Source: Streptomyces lavendofoliae
GTDB lineage: Bacteria; Actinomycetota; Actinomycetes; Streptomycetales; Streptomycetaceae
Length of the DNA: 64,000 nt
Reading direction: 5' to 3'
Assembly: GCF_014649735.1 (NCBI RefSeq)
Contig: NZ_BMTP01000003.1
Coordinates: 186,001 to 250,000 of the forward strand
Part shown: positions 1 to 9,362 of the stretch, in pieces
Layout of the letters: every line of letters starts with the position of its first letter
How positions within the stretch are numbered: the stretch's first letter is position 1
The notes under the pieces: model-generated
Database searches by the model: none
The model's input: only the letters and a program-made list of their open reading frames with translations
Told to the model about the DNA's origin: nothing
Program-made: the position numbers and the translations under genes

Positions 1-399
1 CTCGACCGGGGCATGGTCGGCCACTACGCCGAGGGGCAGCTCAAGACGGCCATGCCCTCCGACGAGCGGGGCAACTTCGCGGTCGCCGGCCACCGCAACA
101 CGCACGGCGAGCCGTTCCGGTACATCAACAAGCTCACCCCGGGCGACCCGATCGTGGTGGAGACGCAGGACGCGTACTACACGTACGAGATGACGAGCAT
201 CCTGCCGCAGACCCCGCCTTCGAACGTCACGGTGATCCAGCCGGTGCCACAGGGTTCGGGGTTCACGGGGCCCGGACGGTACATCACGCTCACCACCTGC
301 ACGCCCGAGTTCACCAGTACGTACCGGATGATCGTGTGGGGCAAGATGGTCGACGAACGCCCGCGCAGCAAGGGGAAACCGGACGCGCTCGTAGGCTAG
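1..399 (+). CDS. Class E sortase, 3' part (cut by window start)
   Basis: C-terminal 132 codons of a class E sortase; the reading frame is open from base 1, so the N-terminal membrane anchor lies outside the window. The catalytic triad is visible: His in AGHRNTHG, Cys in TLTTCTPEF and Arg in STYRMIVWG. Family knowledge: actinobacterial class E sortases are membrane transpeptidases that cleave LAxTG-type sorting signals and attach surface proteins (chaplins in Streptomyces) to peptidoglycan. A second, closely similar sortase follows 37 bp downstream on the same strand, so this is probably a duplicated sortase pair transcribed together. Confidence 0.9.
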   Translation, partial: LDRGMVGHYAEGQLKTAMPSDERGNFAVAGHRNTHGEPFRYINKLTPGDPIVVETQDAYYTYEMTSILPQTPPSNVTVIQPVPQGSGFTGPGRYITLTTCTPEFTSTYRMIVWGKMVDERPRSKGKPDALVG

Positions 400-436
400 G
401 GCGGCCTGGCTTCGACCTTCAGACGGGACAGATGTA

Positions 437-1114
437 GTGGCACGTGCGCGCAACCGGATCGCCGGCGTCATCAGTGTCTTCGGCGAGCTGCTGATCACAG
501 CCGGGGTGATCATGGGCCTCTTCGTCGTCTACTCGCTGTGGTGGACGAACGTCCTGGCCGACCGCGAGGCCGACAAGCAGGGCGACGAGGTGCGCGACCA
601 CTGGGCCTCGGCCGCCCCCGGCGCCCTCGACACCAGGGACGGCATCGGCTTCCTCCACGTACCGGCCATGAAGAACGGCGAGGTGCTGGTCAAGAAGGGC
701 ACCGACCCCAAGACGCTCAACAACGGCGTGGCCGGCTACTACACCGCTCCCGTGAAGTCCGCCCTCCCCTCCGCCCGGCAGGGCAACTTCTCCCTGGCCG
801 CGCACCGCGACGGGCACGGGGCGAAGTTCCACAACATCCACAAGCTGAAGAACGGTGACTCGATCGTCTTCGAGACGAAGGACACCTGGTACGTCTACAA
901 GGTCTACAAGACGCTCCCCGAGACGTCGAAGTACAACGTGGACGTCCTCCAGCCGGTGCCCAAGGAGTCGGGGAAGACCAAGCCGGGCCGCTACGTCACG
1001 CTGACCACGTGCACGCCCGTGTACACCTCCGACTACCGCTACGTCGTCTGGGGCGAGCTGGAGCGGACGGAGAAGGTCGACAACGCCCGCACGCCCCCGG
1101 CGGAGCTGCGCTGA
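437..1114 (+). CDS. Class E sortase
   Basis: A 225-residue sortase. A short basic N-terminus (RARNR) precedes one membrane segment at about residues 9-36, then the extracytoplasmic catalytic domain. The triad is His (AAHRDGHG), Cys (TLTTCTPVY) and Arg (SDYRYVVWG). The GTG at 437 is the earliest start that keeps the membrane anchor; no strong Shine-Dalgarno sequence precedes it. It is probably co-transcribed with the sortase ending at 399, and the pair ends at a very strong hairpin shared with the convergent kinase gene. Expected role from family knowledge: anchoring of LAxTG-type proteins to the cell wall. Its own substrate is not identifiable here. Confidence 0.9.
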   Translation: MARARNRIAGVISVFGELLITAGVIMGLFVVYSLWWTNVLADREADKQGDEVRDHWASAAPGALDTRDGIGFLHVPAMKNGEVLVKKGTDPKTLNNGVAGYYTAPVKSALPSARQGNFSLAAHRDGHGAKFHNIHKLKNGDSIVFETKDTWYVYKVYKTLPETSKYNVDVLQPVPKESGKTKPGRYVTLTTCTPVYTSDYRYVVWGELERTEKVDNARTPPAELR

Positions 1115-1124
1115 ACCGAACACG

Positions 1125-1172
1125 TACGACGGAGCCCCGGCACCCTGTGAAGGGTGCCGGGGCTCCGTCGTA
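1125..1172. terminator. Bidirectional hairpin terminator
   Basis: Perfect 22-bp inverted repeat (1125-1146 with 1151-1172) around a GTGA loop. It lies between the convergent sortase gene (ends 1114) and kinase gene (ends 1225), so it can stop transcription from both sides. There is no long T-run, as is usual in high-G+C actinobacteria. Confidence 0.85.
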
Positions 1173-1224
1173 GCCGTCCTGCCCGTGCCCGGTGTCCGTC
1201 CGTCTCCGGCGCGGGTGGCCGGCG

Positions 1225-3282
1225 TCAGCCCTGCTCGCGGAAGACGATCCCCGACGGGCCGCCGAAGAAGCCCCCGTCGTTGTCACCCTCGTTGTCGCCG
1301 TTGTTCCCGTTGCCACCATTGCCGCCGTTGCCGCCGCCGTTGCCGCCGCCCTGGCAGCCCAGGGTGGTGAGCGTGACGGTGGTGGCCGCCGGGTCCACCT
1401 GGGTGCCGCCCTGCGGGTCGCTGCCGGTCACGATGGCGTTGTCGTCGGCCGGGCAGCCCTGGGCGACCTGGACGTTGGTGAGGCCCACGGCCCCCAGCGT
1501 CTGCTTGGCCTGACCCAGCCTCTGCGTCCGCACCTCGGGCACCGGAACCTGCTGCGGCTGCTGCGGGCCCTTGGAGACCTTGAGAGTGATCTCGCTGCCC
1601 TTGGGCGCCTTGGAGTCGCCCTGGGGGCTCTGCTCGACGACGGTGTTCGCGGGCTGGTCGGAGTCCACGTCCTCCCGCTTGACCGTGAAGCCCAGCGTCT
1701 CCAGCTGGGACTTCGCGTTGTCGAAGGGCTGGCCGGTGACCGGCGGGACGTTCTGCTCGGCCTGCCTGGACACCGTGAGGGTGACCTTGGAGCCCTTCTC
1801 GGCCTGCGTGCCGCCCGCCGGGTCCTGCTCCAGGACCTCGCCCGGGTCCTTGTCGGACTCCTTGTAGTCGACCTTGACCTCGAAGCCCTTGTCCTCGAGC
1901 GCCTTCTTCGCGGTCTCCTCGGACTTCTCCGTGACGTCCGGGACCTCGACCTTGGCGGCGCCCTCGGAGACGACGACCGAGATGGTCTCGCCCTTCGCCA
2001 TCGTCCCGGTCTCGGGCGACTGGCTGCAGATGGAGCCCTTCGGCCGGTCGCAGGCGTCCGTACCCGAACGGGCGATCTTCAGACCGACCGCCTCCACCGT
2101 GTGCTCGGCCTCCGCGAACGGCTTGCCGACCACCTTGGGGACGTCGATCGGGTCCGAGCCGCTGTCCGGCTGGTCGCTGAAGACCGACTTGCCGATGAGG
2201 ATGGCGCCGACCAGGACCAGGATGCCCGCCAGGATCAGCAGGATCGTGGACACGTTCGACTTCTTCTGGCGCCGCCGGTCCGGACGGTCGTCGTAGCCGA
2301 AGCCGCCGTCGTCCGCGTTCATGGGCGGGAGCATCGACGTCTGGCCGGCCGGGTCGGCCGCTCGCATCGCCGTGGTCGGCTGGTCGTCGGAGCCGTAACC
2401 GCCGAACCCGGCGCCGCCCATCGCCGCCGTCGCGGCCACCGGCTGCCCGTCGAGGCACGCCTCGATGTCGGCGCGCATCTCGTCGGCCGACTGGTAGCGG
2501 TAGTCCGGGTCCTTGACCAGCGCCTTCAGGACGATGGCGTCCATCTCGGGCGTGATCTCGGGGTCGAAGTTGCTGGGTGGCTGCGGCTCCTCGCGTACGT
2601 GCTGGTACGCCACCGCGACCGGCGAGTCGCCCACGAAAGGCGGGCGGACGGTCAGCAGCTCGTACAGCAGGCAGCCGGTGGAGTACAGGTCGGACCGGGC
2701 GTCGACCTGCTCGCCCTTGGCCTGTTCCGGGGAGAGGTACTGGGCGGTGCCGATGACGGCCGCCGTCTGGGTCATGGTCATCCCGGAGTCGCCCATGGCG
2801 CGGGCGATGCCGAAGTCCATGACCTTGACCTGGCCCGTGCGGGTCAGCATCACGTTCGCCGGCTTGATGTCGCGGTGGACGATGCCGGCGCGGTGCGAGT
2901 ACTCCAGGGCCTGGAGGATGCCGACCGTCATCTCCAGCGTGCGCTCGGGCAGCAGCTTGCGGCCAGAGTGGAGGAGCTCGCGGAGGGTGGAGCCGTCGAC
3001 GTACTCCATGACGATGTACGGGATGGAGATGTTGTCGACGTAGTCCTCGCCGGTGTCGTAGACCGCGACGATCGCCGGGTGGTTGAGCGAGGCGGCCGAC
3101 TGGGCCTCACGGCGGAACCGGGCCTGGAAGGACGGGTCACGGGCGAGGTCGGCCCGCAGCGTCTTCACGGCGACGGTGCGGCCGAGCCGGGTGTCGTGGG
3201 CGAGGTAGACCTCCGCCATGCCACCACGGCCGAGCACCGAGCCCAGCTCGTACCGGCCGCCGAGGCGACGCGGCTCTTCCAT
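1225..3282 (-). CDS. pknB: Ser/Thr protein kinase PknB with four PASTA domains
   Basis: A 685-residue membrane kinase. The N-terminal kinase domain shows the glycine loop (GRGGMAEVYLA, about 18-28), Lys40, HRDIKPANV with Asp138 and DFG Asp156. The activation loop contains TMTQT before GTAQYLSPE. A proline/glycine-rich linker leads to one membrane helix (about 344-364) and four extracellular PASTA repeats, followed by an unusual Gly/Asn/Asp-rich tail. PASTA domains bind muropeptides and PknB controls growth and cell-wall synthesis in Actinobacteria (family knowledge). The ATG at 3282 puts the kinase domain at the usual distance from the N-terminus; the frame is open further upstream but without family-like sequence. 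It is the last gene of the fhaA-fhaB-PP2C-rodA-pbpA-pknB block. Confidence 0.95.
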   Translation of the reverse strand: MEEPRRLGGRYELGSVLGRGGMAEVYLAHDTRLGRTVAVKTLRADLARDPSFQARFRREAQSAASLNHPAIVAVYDTGEDYVDNISIPYIVMEYVDGSTLRELLHSGRKLLPERTLEMTVGILQALEYSHRAGIVHRDIKPANVMLTRTGQVKVMDFGIARAMGDSGMTMTQTAAVIGTAQYLSPEQAKGEQVDARSDLYSTGCLLYELLTVRPPFVGDSPVAVAYQHVREEPQPPSNFDPEITPEMDAIVLKALVKDPDYRYQSADEMRADIEACLDGQPVAATAAMGGAGFGGYGSDDQPTTAMRAADPAGQTSMLPPMNADDGGFGYDDRPDRRRQKKSNVSTILLILAGILVLVGAILIGKSVFSDQPDSGSDPIDVPKVVGKPFAEAEHTVEAVGLKIARSGTDACDRPKGSICSQSPETGTMAKGETISVVVSEGAAKVEVPDVTEKSEETAKKALEDKGFEVKVDYKESDKDPGEVLEQDPAGGTQAEKGSKVTLTVSRQAEQNVPPVTGQPFDNAKSQLETLGFTVKREDVDSDQPANTVVEQSPQGDSKAPKGSEITLKVSKGPQQPQQVPVPEVRTQRLGQAKQTLGAVGLTNVQVAQGCPADDNAIVTGSDPQGGTQVDPAATTVTLTTLGCQGGGNGGGNGGNGGNGNNGDNEGDNDGGFFGGPSGIVFREQG

Positions 3283-3446
3283 AACTGTTCCAGCCCTCTC
3301 CGTCAGTCCCGACCGCACCCGTGTGTGGTCCGGCGGTGTGCTGTTCGCGCATACGCTACCGGCCACGGGAAGTCGATCGGACCGCGACCACTACCTGATA
3401 CGGGACCGGTACACACCGGTACTCGGGCGAGGCCGCGGCTCGCTCG

Positions 3447-4913
3447 TCACTTCTTGCTGTCGAGTACCGCCTTCATCACATCGCGGGCGATGGGCCCGGC
3501 GAGGCCACCGCCGCTGATGTCGTCACGGGTCGCGCTGGAGTCCTCGACCACGACCGCGACGGCGACGGGCGAGCCGCTGTCGGTCTTGGCGTACGAGATG
3601 AACCAGGCGTAGGGGCGGGCCTTGTTCAGCTCACCGTGCTGGGCGGTACCGGTCTTGCCACCGACCGTCGCACCCTTGATCTTCGCCTTGCCGCCGGTGC
3701 CGTTGTCGCTGTTGACGACGGCCTCCATCATCTCCTGGACGAGCTGGGCGGTCCTCGGGGACATCGGCTGGCTCATCTCCTCCGGCTCGTGCTTCTCCAG
3801 CACGTCGAGGTCCGGCGAGCGCAGCTCCTCCACCATGTACGGCTTCATCAGCTTGCCGTCGTTGGCGATCGCCGCGGCGACCATGGCCATCTGGAGCGGG
3901 GTGGCGTTGGTGTTGAACTGGCCGATGGAGGACAGCGCGTTCTGCGGGCGGTCCATGTTCCGGTCGTAGACCGACTTGGCGGCGCGGACGGGCGTGTCGA
4001 TCTCGCCGTTGTTGAAGCCGAACTTCTCCGCCATCTTCACCATGTTGTCGCGGCCGACCTCATGGCCGAGCTTGGCGAAGACCGAGTTGCAGGAGACCTC
4101 CATCGCGTACTTCAGCGTGGCGTTCTCGCAGTTCCGGGCGTGGTTGACCATCTCGCGGTTCGTGTCCGGCAGGATGTACGGCTCAGGCGTCTTCGTCGCC
4201 GCGTTGATGTCCGTGACCTTGCCGTACTCCAGCGCCGCGGCGGCCGTCAGTACCTTGAAGGTGGAGCCGGGGGGGTAGATCTCCCGCAGCGCGCGGTTCA
4301 GCTTCGGCTTGTCCTTGTCCTTCTCCAGGGCCTGCCACGCCTTGGCGTCCTTGTCGTGGTACCCGGCGAAGGAGGAGGGGTCGTACGAGGGCGTCGAGGC
4401 CAGCGCGAGGATCCTGCCGGTCGACGGCTCGATGGCCGCGACGGCGCCCTTCTTGTCCCCGAGCCCCTCGAAGGCGGCCTTCTGGGCGGCGCCGCTCAGG
4501 GTGGTGACGACGTCGCCGCCCTTCTTCTTGTCGCCCGTGAACATCGACAGGGTGCGGTCGAAGAACAGCCGGTCGTCGTTGCCGGTGAGGATGCCGTCGT
4601 TCAGCTTCTCCAGCTGGTTGGCGTCGAACGCCTGCGAGGCGTATCCGGTCACCGGCGCCCACATGGGGCCGTTGACGTAGGTGCGCCTGTACTTGTAGTC
4701 CGTGTCGTCCGTGGCAGTGGTGCCGGTGATCGGCTTGCCGTCCACGATGATGTTGCCGCGCGGACTGGCGTACCGCTCGATGGTCACCCGGCGGTTGTAC
4801 TTGTGGGAATTGAGCTCATCCGCCCGGACGTACTGGAGCCAGTTGTCCCGGATGAGCAGGGCGAACACCAGCAGGCCGCAGAAGATCGCGATTCGGCGCA
4901 GGGGCTTGTTCAC
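3447..4913 (-). CDS. pbpA: Class B penicillin-binding protein (PbpA type)
   Basis: A 488-residue peptidoglycan DD-transpeptidase. One N-terminal membrane helix (about 8-22) anchors an extracellular protein with a dimerisation domain and a transpeptidase domain. Active-site motifs are Ser217-TFK220, SCN (274-276) and KTG (420-422). It overlaps the upstream rodA/ftsW-type gene by 4 nt (ATGA), so the two are translationally coupled. SEDS glycosyltransferases and class B PBPs work as a pair in septal or lateral wall synthesis, and this pair is conserved beside pknB in Actinobacteria. In Mycobacterium the homologue is a PknB substrate; that has not been shown here. Confidence 0.95.
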   Translation of the reverse strand: MNKPLRRIAIFCGLLVFALLIRDNWLQYVRADELNSHKYNRRVTIERYASPRGNIIVDGKPITGTTATDDTDYKYRRTYVNGPMWAPVTGYASQAFDANQLEKLNDGILTGNDDRLFFDRTLSMFTGDKKKGGDVVTTLSGAAQKAAFEGLGDKKGAVAAIEPSTGRILALASTPSYDPSSFAGYHDKDAKAWQALEKDKDKPKLNRALREIYPPGSTFKVLTAAAALEYGKVTDINAATKTPEPYILPDTNREMVNHARNCENATLKYAMEVSCNSVFAKLGHEVGRDNMVKMAEKFGFNNGEIDTPVRAAKSVYDRNMDRPQNALSSIGQFNTNATPLQMAMVAAAIANDGKLMKPYMVEELRSPDLDVLEKHEPEEMSQPMSPRTAQLVQEMMEAVVNSDNGTGGKAKIKGATVGGKTGTAQHGELNKARPYAWFISYAKTDSGSPVAVAVVVEDSSATRDDISGGGLAGPIARDVMKAVLDSKK

Positions 4914-6307
4914 GGTCGGACCACCTGGGTCATCTCGGCGTCGGGGGACGGGGCGGGCGCCGGCGCGGGGCGGCGGGCGGTGTCACTGATGCGGATGAGG
5001 ATGCCGACCAGTGCCCAGTTCGCGATCACCGAAGAGCCACCTTGTGCGATGAACGGCATGGTCATACCGGTCAGAGGGATGAGTCCCATGACACCACCGG
5101 CGACGACGAACACTTGGATGGCGAAGGCGCCCGAAAGCCCGATGGCGAGCAACTTGCCGAAGGGATCGCGAGCGGCAAGCGCAGTTCGCACGCCTCGTTC
5201 GACGATGAGTCCATAGATGAGCAGGAAGGCCATCATTCCGGCCAGTCCAAGCTCCTCGCCGACAGTGGCAAGGATGAAGTCGGAGTTGGCGGCGAAGCCG
5301 ATGAGGTCCGAGTGGCCCTGGCCCAAGCCCGTTCCGAGGGTGCCGCCGGAACCGAACGCCATGAGCGACTTCGCGATCTGCTCGCTGGCCGCTTCCTTCC
5401 CCCATCCCGCGAACGGGTCGAGCCATGCGGTGACGCGCTGCTGCACGTGCGGTTCGAAGGAAGCGACGCCGACGGCTCCTGCGGCCGACATCATCAGGCC
5501 GAAGACGATCCAGCTGGTTCGCTCAGTGGCCACGTACAGCATGACAACGAACATGCCGAAGAACAGCAGCGACGTACCGAGGTCGGTCTCGAAGACGAGG
5601 ATCAGGATCGAGATGGCCCAGACGACCAGAATCGGCCCCAGATCACGCCCTCGGGGGAGGTACAGCCCCATGAAGCGGCGGCTGGCAAGTGCCAGAGCGT
5701 CTCGCTTCACCATGAGGTACCCCGAGAAGAAAATCGCAATGATGATCTTCGCGAACTCGCCGGGCTGGATGGAGAATGGACCGAGACTGATCCAGATCTT
5801 GGCGCCGTTCACCGCCGGGAAGAACATGGGGAGGACAAGGAGGAACAGCGCCAACACCATCGAGATGTACGTGTAGCGCTGGAGGATCCGATGGTCCTTC
5901 AGCAGTAGCAGCACGGCCACGAACAGGGCCACACCGACCGCCGAGTACATCAGCTGCTTGCTCGCCGCCGGAGCGAAGGTCTTGAGCGCCTGGAAACGCT
6001 CCGACTGGTCGAGCCGCCAGATGAACGCCAGGCCGACACCGTTCAGCAGAGTTGCCAGCGGCAGAAGAAGAGGATCCGCGTACTTGGCGTATCGGCGTAC
6101 TGCCATGTGGCCCACGCCTGCCAGCAGGGAAAGGCCGAGCCCGTAGCCGAGCATGCCGGAAGGGAGTTCGCCGTTGATGGCTAGACCGACATTGGCATAG
6201 GCGAACACGGCGATGGCGACCGCGAAGCCGAGCAGCGCCAGCTCGGTGTTGCGGCGGCTCGGCAGGTCGATCGCGCCGATGGTGGTCGTGTTGGTGACAA
6301 CGCTCAT
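4910..6307 (-). CDS. SEDS peptidoglycan glycosyltransferase (RodA/FtsW family)
   Basis: A 465-residue polytopic membrane protein with about ten hydrophobic segments and the SEDS-family signature regions, including VNGAKIWISLGPFSIQPGEF and, near the C-terminus, PLTGMTMPFIAQGGSS. SEDS proteins polymerise glycan strands from lipid II together with a class B PBP, here encoded by the overlapping pbpA. Position next to pbpA, the PP2C gene and pknB matches the rodA/ftsW-like gene of the actinobacterial pkn cluster rather than the cell-division ftsW of the dcw cluster. The gene begins 27 bp after the stop of the PP2C gene. The exact name (rodA or ftsW) cannot be settled from the sequence. Confidence 0.93.
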   Translation of the reverse strand: MSVVTNTTTIGAIDLPSRRNTELALLGFAVAIAVFAYANVGLAINGELPSGMLGYGLGLSLLAGVGHMAVRRYAKYADPLLLPLATLLNGVGLAFIWRLDQSERFQALKTFAPAASKQLMYSAVGVALFVAVLLLLKDHRILQRYTYISMVLALFLLVLPMFFPAVNGAKIWISLGPFSIQPGEFAKIIIAIFFSGYLMVKRDALALASRRFMGLYLPRGRDLGPILVVWAISILILVFETDLGTSLLFFGMFVVMLYVATERTSWIVFGLMMSAAGAVGVASFEPHVQQRVTAWLDPFAGWGKEAASEQIAKSLMAFGSGGTLGTGLGQGHSDLIGFAANSDFILATVGEELGLAGMMAFLLIYGLIVERGVRTALAARDPFGKLLAIGLSGAFAIQVFVVAGGVMGLIPLTGMTMPFIAQGGSSVIANWALVGILIRISDTARRPAPAPAPSPDAEMTQVVRP

Positions 6308-6334
6308 GGTGGTGAAAGGCCCCCCTACGGGTGC

Positions 6335-7834
6335 TTACTGCTTTCCGCAGTTCGAGGCCAGCTTCTGCTCCTCCTCCGAGAGGGTGGGGCCCGGAGTCGG
6401 AGTGGCTGCGGTGCTGGTGGACGGCTTGGGCGTGGGCTCGGTCGGGAGGCCGGTCGTACCGCCGGCCTGACCCTCACCGGGGGGCGCGGCGGGCACCCGG
6501 TCGGCGGCCTGCCGGCGCTGCTCCTGCTTCTTGCAGGCCGACGCCTGGGTGGCGAGCTCCTGGATCTTGTTCTTCGCCTTGGCGAGGTTGCCGCCGGCGA
6601 TGGTCTCCTCGACCTGCTTGCGCTGGTAGTCGGGGAGGTACTTGAGTTCGATCTCCGGGTGGTCCTTCTCGACCTCGGAGAGCGACACCCACGCCAGGTC
6701 CTGGCTGATGCCCCGGTAGAGGGCGACGTGGTCGTCCTTGGTCCCGACGTAGTACTGCGTCTGGGTCCAGCGGTAGCCGCCGTACGTCGCGCCGCCGACC
6801 ACGACCAGGGCGAGCAGGATGAGGAACGATCTCTTCAGCCACTTCCGGCCGCTGCGCGGCTTGGTGAAGTCCTGGTCGCCGTAGGCGCCGAAGCCGCCCT
6901 CCGGCGGCATGCCGCCGTACCCGAGGTCGTCGCCGCTGCCGGGCGGGCCGAAGCCACCGCCGGGCGGCTGCGGTGCCTGGCGGCCGAGGCCGGCCGCGCG
7001 GCCCGCGGGGGTCTCCATGGCGCCGCCGTCGTTCGCCTGCGTCTGGTTCTCGGCGACCGCGCCCACCACGACGGGGGTGTCGCTGAGCTGCCCTGCCAGG
7101 GTGTCGCCGCCGTCGACGTCGAGGACGTCCGCGACGATCACGGTGATGTTGTCCGGGCCGCCGCCGCGCAGGGCGAGCTGGATCAGGTCCTGAACGGTCT
7201 CCTGGGGCCCCTGGTAGCTGGCGAGGGTCTCCTCCATCGTCTGGTGGGAGACCACGCCGGACAGGCCGTCGGAGCAGATCAGGTAGCGGTCGCCGGCGCG
7301 CACCTCACGGATGGAGAGGTCCGGCTCGACGTGGTCACCACTGCCCAGCGCGCGCATCAGCAGCGAGCGCTGCGGGTGGGTGGTGGCCTCCTCCTCGGTG
7401 ATGCGGCCCTCGTCGACGAGGCGCTGCACCCACGTGTGGTCCTGGGTGATCTGCGTCAGGACGCCGTCGCGCAGGAGGTACGCGCGGGAGTCGCCCACGT
7501 GGACCAGGCCGAGGCGCTGACCCGTCCACAGCAGGGCGGTCAGGGTCGTCCCCATGCCCTCCAGCTGCGGGTCCTCCTCGACCATCAGCCGCAGCTGGTC
7601 GTTGGCGCGCTGCACCGCCGTACCGAGGGAGGTGAGGAGGTCGGAGCCGGGTACGTCGTCGTCGAGCGTGACCAGCGTCGAGATCACCTCGGACGAGGCG
7701 ACCTCACCGGCGGCCTGGCCGCCCATGCCGTCGGCGATCGCGAGCAGGCGGGGACCGGCGTACCCGGAGTCCTCGTTGCCCTCGCGGATCATGCCCTTGT
7801 GCGATCCGGCGGCGAAACGCAGTGACAGACTCAT
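6335..7834 (-). CDS. pstP: PP2C-type Ser/Thr phosphatase, membrane anchored (PstP type)
   Basis: A 499-residue protein. The cytoplasmic PP2C domain (about residues 1-240) has the metal-binding aspartates in NEDS, ADGMGG, SDGLSG and GGPDNITVIV. A Gly/Pro-rich linker precedes one membrane helix (RSFLILLALVVVGGATYGGY) and an extracellular C-terminal domain ending in a Thr/Pro-rich tail. The family dephosphorylates PknB-type kinases and their FHA targets, which fits its position between fhaB and rodA. The frame is open another 21 codons upstream, but MSLSLRFAAGSHKG is the conserved PP2C beginning and has AGGTG just before it, so the ATG at 7834 was chosen. Confidence 0.9.
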   Translation of the reverse strand: MSLSLRFAAGSHKGMIREGNEDSGYAGPRLLAIADGMGGQAAGEVASSEVISTLVTLDDDVPGSDLLTSLGTAVQRANDQLRLMVEEDPQLEGMGTTLTALLWTGQRLGLVHVGDSRAYLLRDGVLTQITQDHTWVQRLVDEGRITEEEATTHPQRSLLMRALGSGDHVEPDLSIREVRAGDRYLICSDGLSGVVSHQTMEETLASYQGPQETVQDLIQLALRGGGPDNITVIVADVLDVDGGDTLAGQLSDTPVVVGAVAENQTQANDGGAMETPAGRAAGLGRQAPQPPGGGFGPPGSGDDLGYGGMPPEGGFGAYGDQDFTKPRSGRKWLKRSFLILLALVVVGGATYGGYRWTQTQYYVGTKDDHVALYRGISQDLAWVSLSEVEKDHPEIELKYLPDYQRKQVEETIAGGNLAKAKNKIQELATQASACKKQEQRRQAADRVPAAPPGEGQAGGTTGLPTEPTPKPSTSTAATPTPGPTLSEEEQKLASNCGKQ

Positions 7835-7972
7835 GCGCACCTGCCCTGTCGACTCCGACGCCTCCGGGTACAGCCGGTCTCGAGCCACACTGCCCACCCT
7901 CCGGTCGGGAGCCTGTGCCGGTCACCTGTGGGCACCGCTGCGGCTCGCTCGCTCCGCTCGCTCATTGTCGTA

Positions 7973-8485
7973 CTACTTCCGCAGCTCGATGACGGTCTTG
8001 CCGATGCGGATCGGCGCGCCCAGCGGAATCGGTGTCGGGGTGGTGAGTCGGGTCCGGTCGAGATACGTGCCGTTGGTGGACCCGAGATCCTCGACGATCC
8101 ACTGGCCGTCACGGTCCGGGTAGATCCTGGCATGCCTGCTGGACGCGTAGTCGTCGTCCAGGACGATCGTGGAGTCGTGCGCGCGTCCCAGGGTGATCGT
8201 CTGCCCCTGGAGGGCGACCGTGGTGCCCGTGAGGGTCCCCTCGGAGACGACCAGCTTGGTCGGGGCCCCGCGGCGCTGACGGCCGGACTGCTGGCGCTGC
8301 TGCGGCGGTGCCGCGGCCTGCTGGCGGGCGGCCTGCTGGGGTCGCGCGTTCTCGCGGCGCGAACCGCGCTGCGTGACACGCGTCCCGAACAGGTCGCTAC
8401 GGATGACCTGAACGGCCACGATGACGAACAGCCACAGTACGGCGAGGAAACCCAACCGCATGACCGTGAGGGTCAGCTCTGACAT
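7973..8485 (-). CDS. fhaB: FHA-domain membrane protein FhaB (FipA type)
   Basis: A 170-residue protein with one N-terminal membrane helix (about 8-26), a Gln/Arg-rich linker and a C-terminal FHA domain with the expected GRAHDSTIVL, SSRHARI and GSTNGTYLDR motifs. FHA domains bind phosphothreonine. In mycobacteria the homologue is recruited by phosphorylated kinase or PBP and links the pkn cluster to division and cell-wall synthesis. It lies 10 bp downstream of fhaA and is probably in the same transcript. Confidence 0.92.
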   Translation of the reverse strand: MSELTLTVMRLGFLAVLWLFVIVAVQVIRSDLFGTRVTQRGSRRENARPQQAARQQAAAPPQQRQQSGRQRRGAPTKLVVSEGTLTGTTVALQGQTITLGRAHDSTIVLDDDYASSRHARIYPDRDGQWIVEDLGSTNGTYLDRTRLTTPTPIPLGAPIRIGKTVIELRK

Positions 8486-8495
8486 TGCCCCCGCT

Positions 8496-9362
8496 TCACC
8501 CTTCGGCTTGCCGGTAAACGATGGTGGTACTGCCCACGACGATCCGCGAGCCGTCGCGGAGCGTAGCGCGGGTGGTGTGCTGTCCGTCCACCACGATGCC
8601 GTTGGTGGACCCGAGATCCTGGATCGTCGAGGGCGTTCCGGTCCGGATCTCGCAGTGTCGGCGCGATACGCCGGGGTCGTCGATCCGCACGTCGGCTTCG
8701 GTGCTGCGGCCCAGCACGAGCGTCGGGCGGGAGATCTGGTGGCGGGTGCCGTTGATCTCGATCCAGCGGCGCACCTGGGCGCCGGGCACGGGGGCCGCCG
8801 GGCCCGGTGGGCGGCCGGCGGGCGGACGGTTCATGCCGGGCGGCGGGGCCGCCGGCATGGGGGGAGCGGTGGTGGGAGGGTACCCGTAGCCGCCGGGACG
8901 GCTGCCGGCCGGCGGCGCGCCCGGACCGGCGTGGCCGGCGGGACCGCCGGGACCTCCCGGGCCGGACGGTGCCTGCGACTGTGACGTACTCGACGCGAGC
9001 GTCCGGCTGCGTACCCGGTACAGGCCCGTGTCGAGGTCGTCCGCCTTCTCCAGATGGACCTTGATCGGGCCCATGAAGGTGTAGCGCTGCTGCTTGGCGT
9101 AGTCGCGGACCAGCCCCGAGAGCTCGTCGCCGAGCTGTCCCGAGTACGGGCTGAGGCGCTCGTAGTCCGGCGCGCTCAGCTCCACGATGAAGTCGTTGGG
9201 GACGACCGTGCGGTCGCGGTTCCAGATCGAGGCGTTGTTGTCGCACTCGCGCTGGAGGGCGCCCGCGATCTCGACGGGCTGGACCTCGGACTTGAAGACC
9301 TTGGCGAAGGTGCCGTTGACCAGGCCTTCGAGACGCTGCTCGAAACGCTTCAGGACTCCCAT
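8496..9362 (-). CDS. fhaA: FHA-domain protein FhaA with N-terminal DUF3662 domain
   Basis: A 288-residue cytoplasmic protein. The N-terminal DUF3662 domain (about 1-115, starting MGVLKRFEQRLEGLVNGTF) is joined by a Gly/Pro/Ala-rich linker to a C-terminal FHA domain with LGRSTEADVRI, SRRHCEI and GSTNGIVVDG. The family binds phosphothreonines of PknB and of the MviN/MurJ pseudokinase and is thought to restrain peptidoglycan synthesis at the pole. It is the promoter-proximal gene of the minus-strand block; GGAGG lies just before the ATG. Its upstream region is the gene-free 9363-10510 spacer. Confidence 0.93.
   Translation of the reverse strand: MGVLKRFEQRLEGLVNGTFAKVFKSEVQPVEIAGALQRECDNNASIWNRDRTVVPNDFIVELSAPDYERLSPYSGQLGDELSGLVRDYAKQQRYTFMGPIKVHLEKADDLDTGLYRVRSRTLASSTSQSQAPSGPGGPGGPAGHAGPGAPPAGSRPGGYGYPPTTAPPMPAAPPPGMNRPPAGRPPGPAAPVPGAQVRRWIEINGTRHQISRPTLVLGRSTEADVRIDDPGVSRRHCEIRTGTPSTIQDLGSTNGIVVDGQHTTRATLRDGSRIVVGSTTIVYRQAEG

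Noticed and set aside
1192..3612. An 806-codon plus-strand frame opposite pknB
   Set aside because: Antisense of the kinase gene. The minus-strand frame has clear kinase and PASTA motifs, while this translation is Arg/Leu/Val-rich noise.
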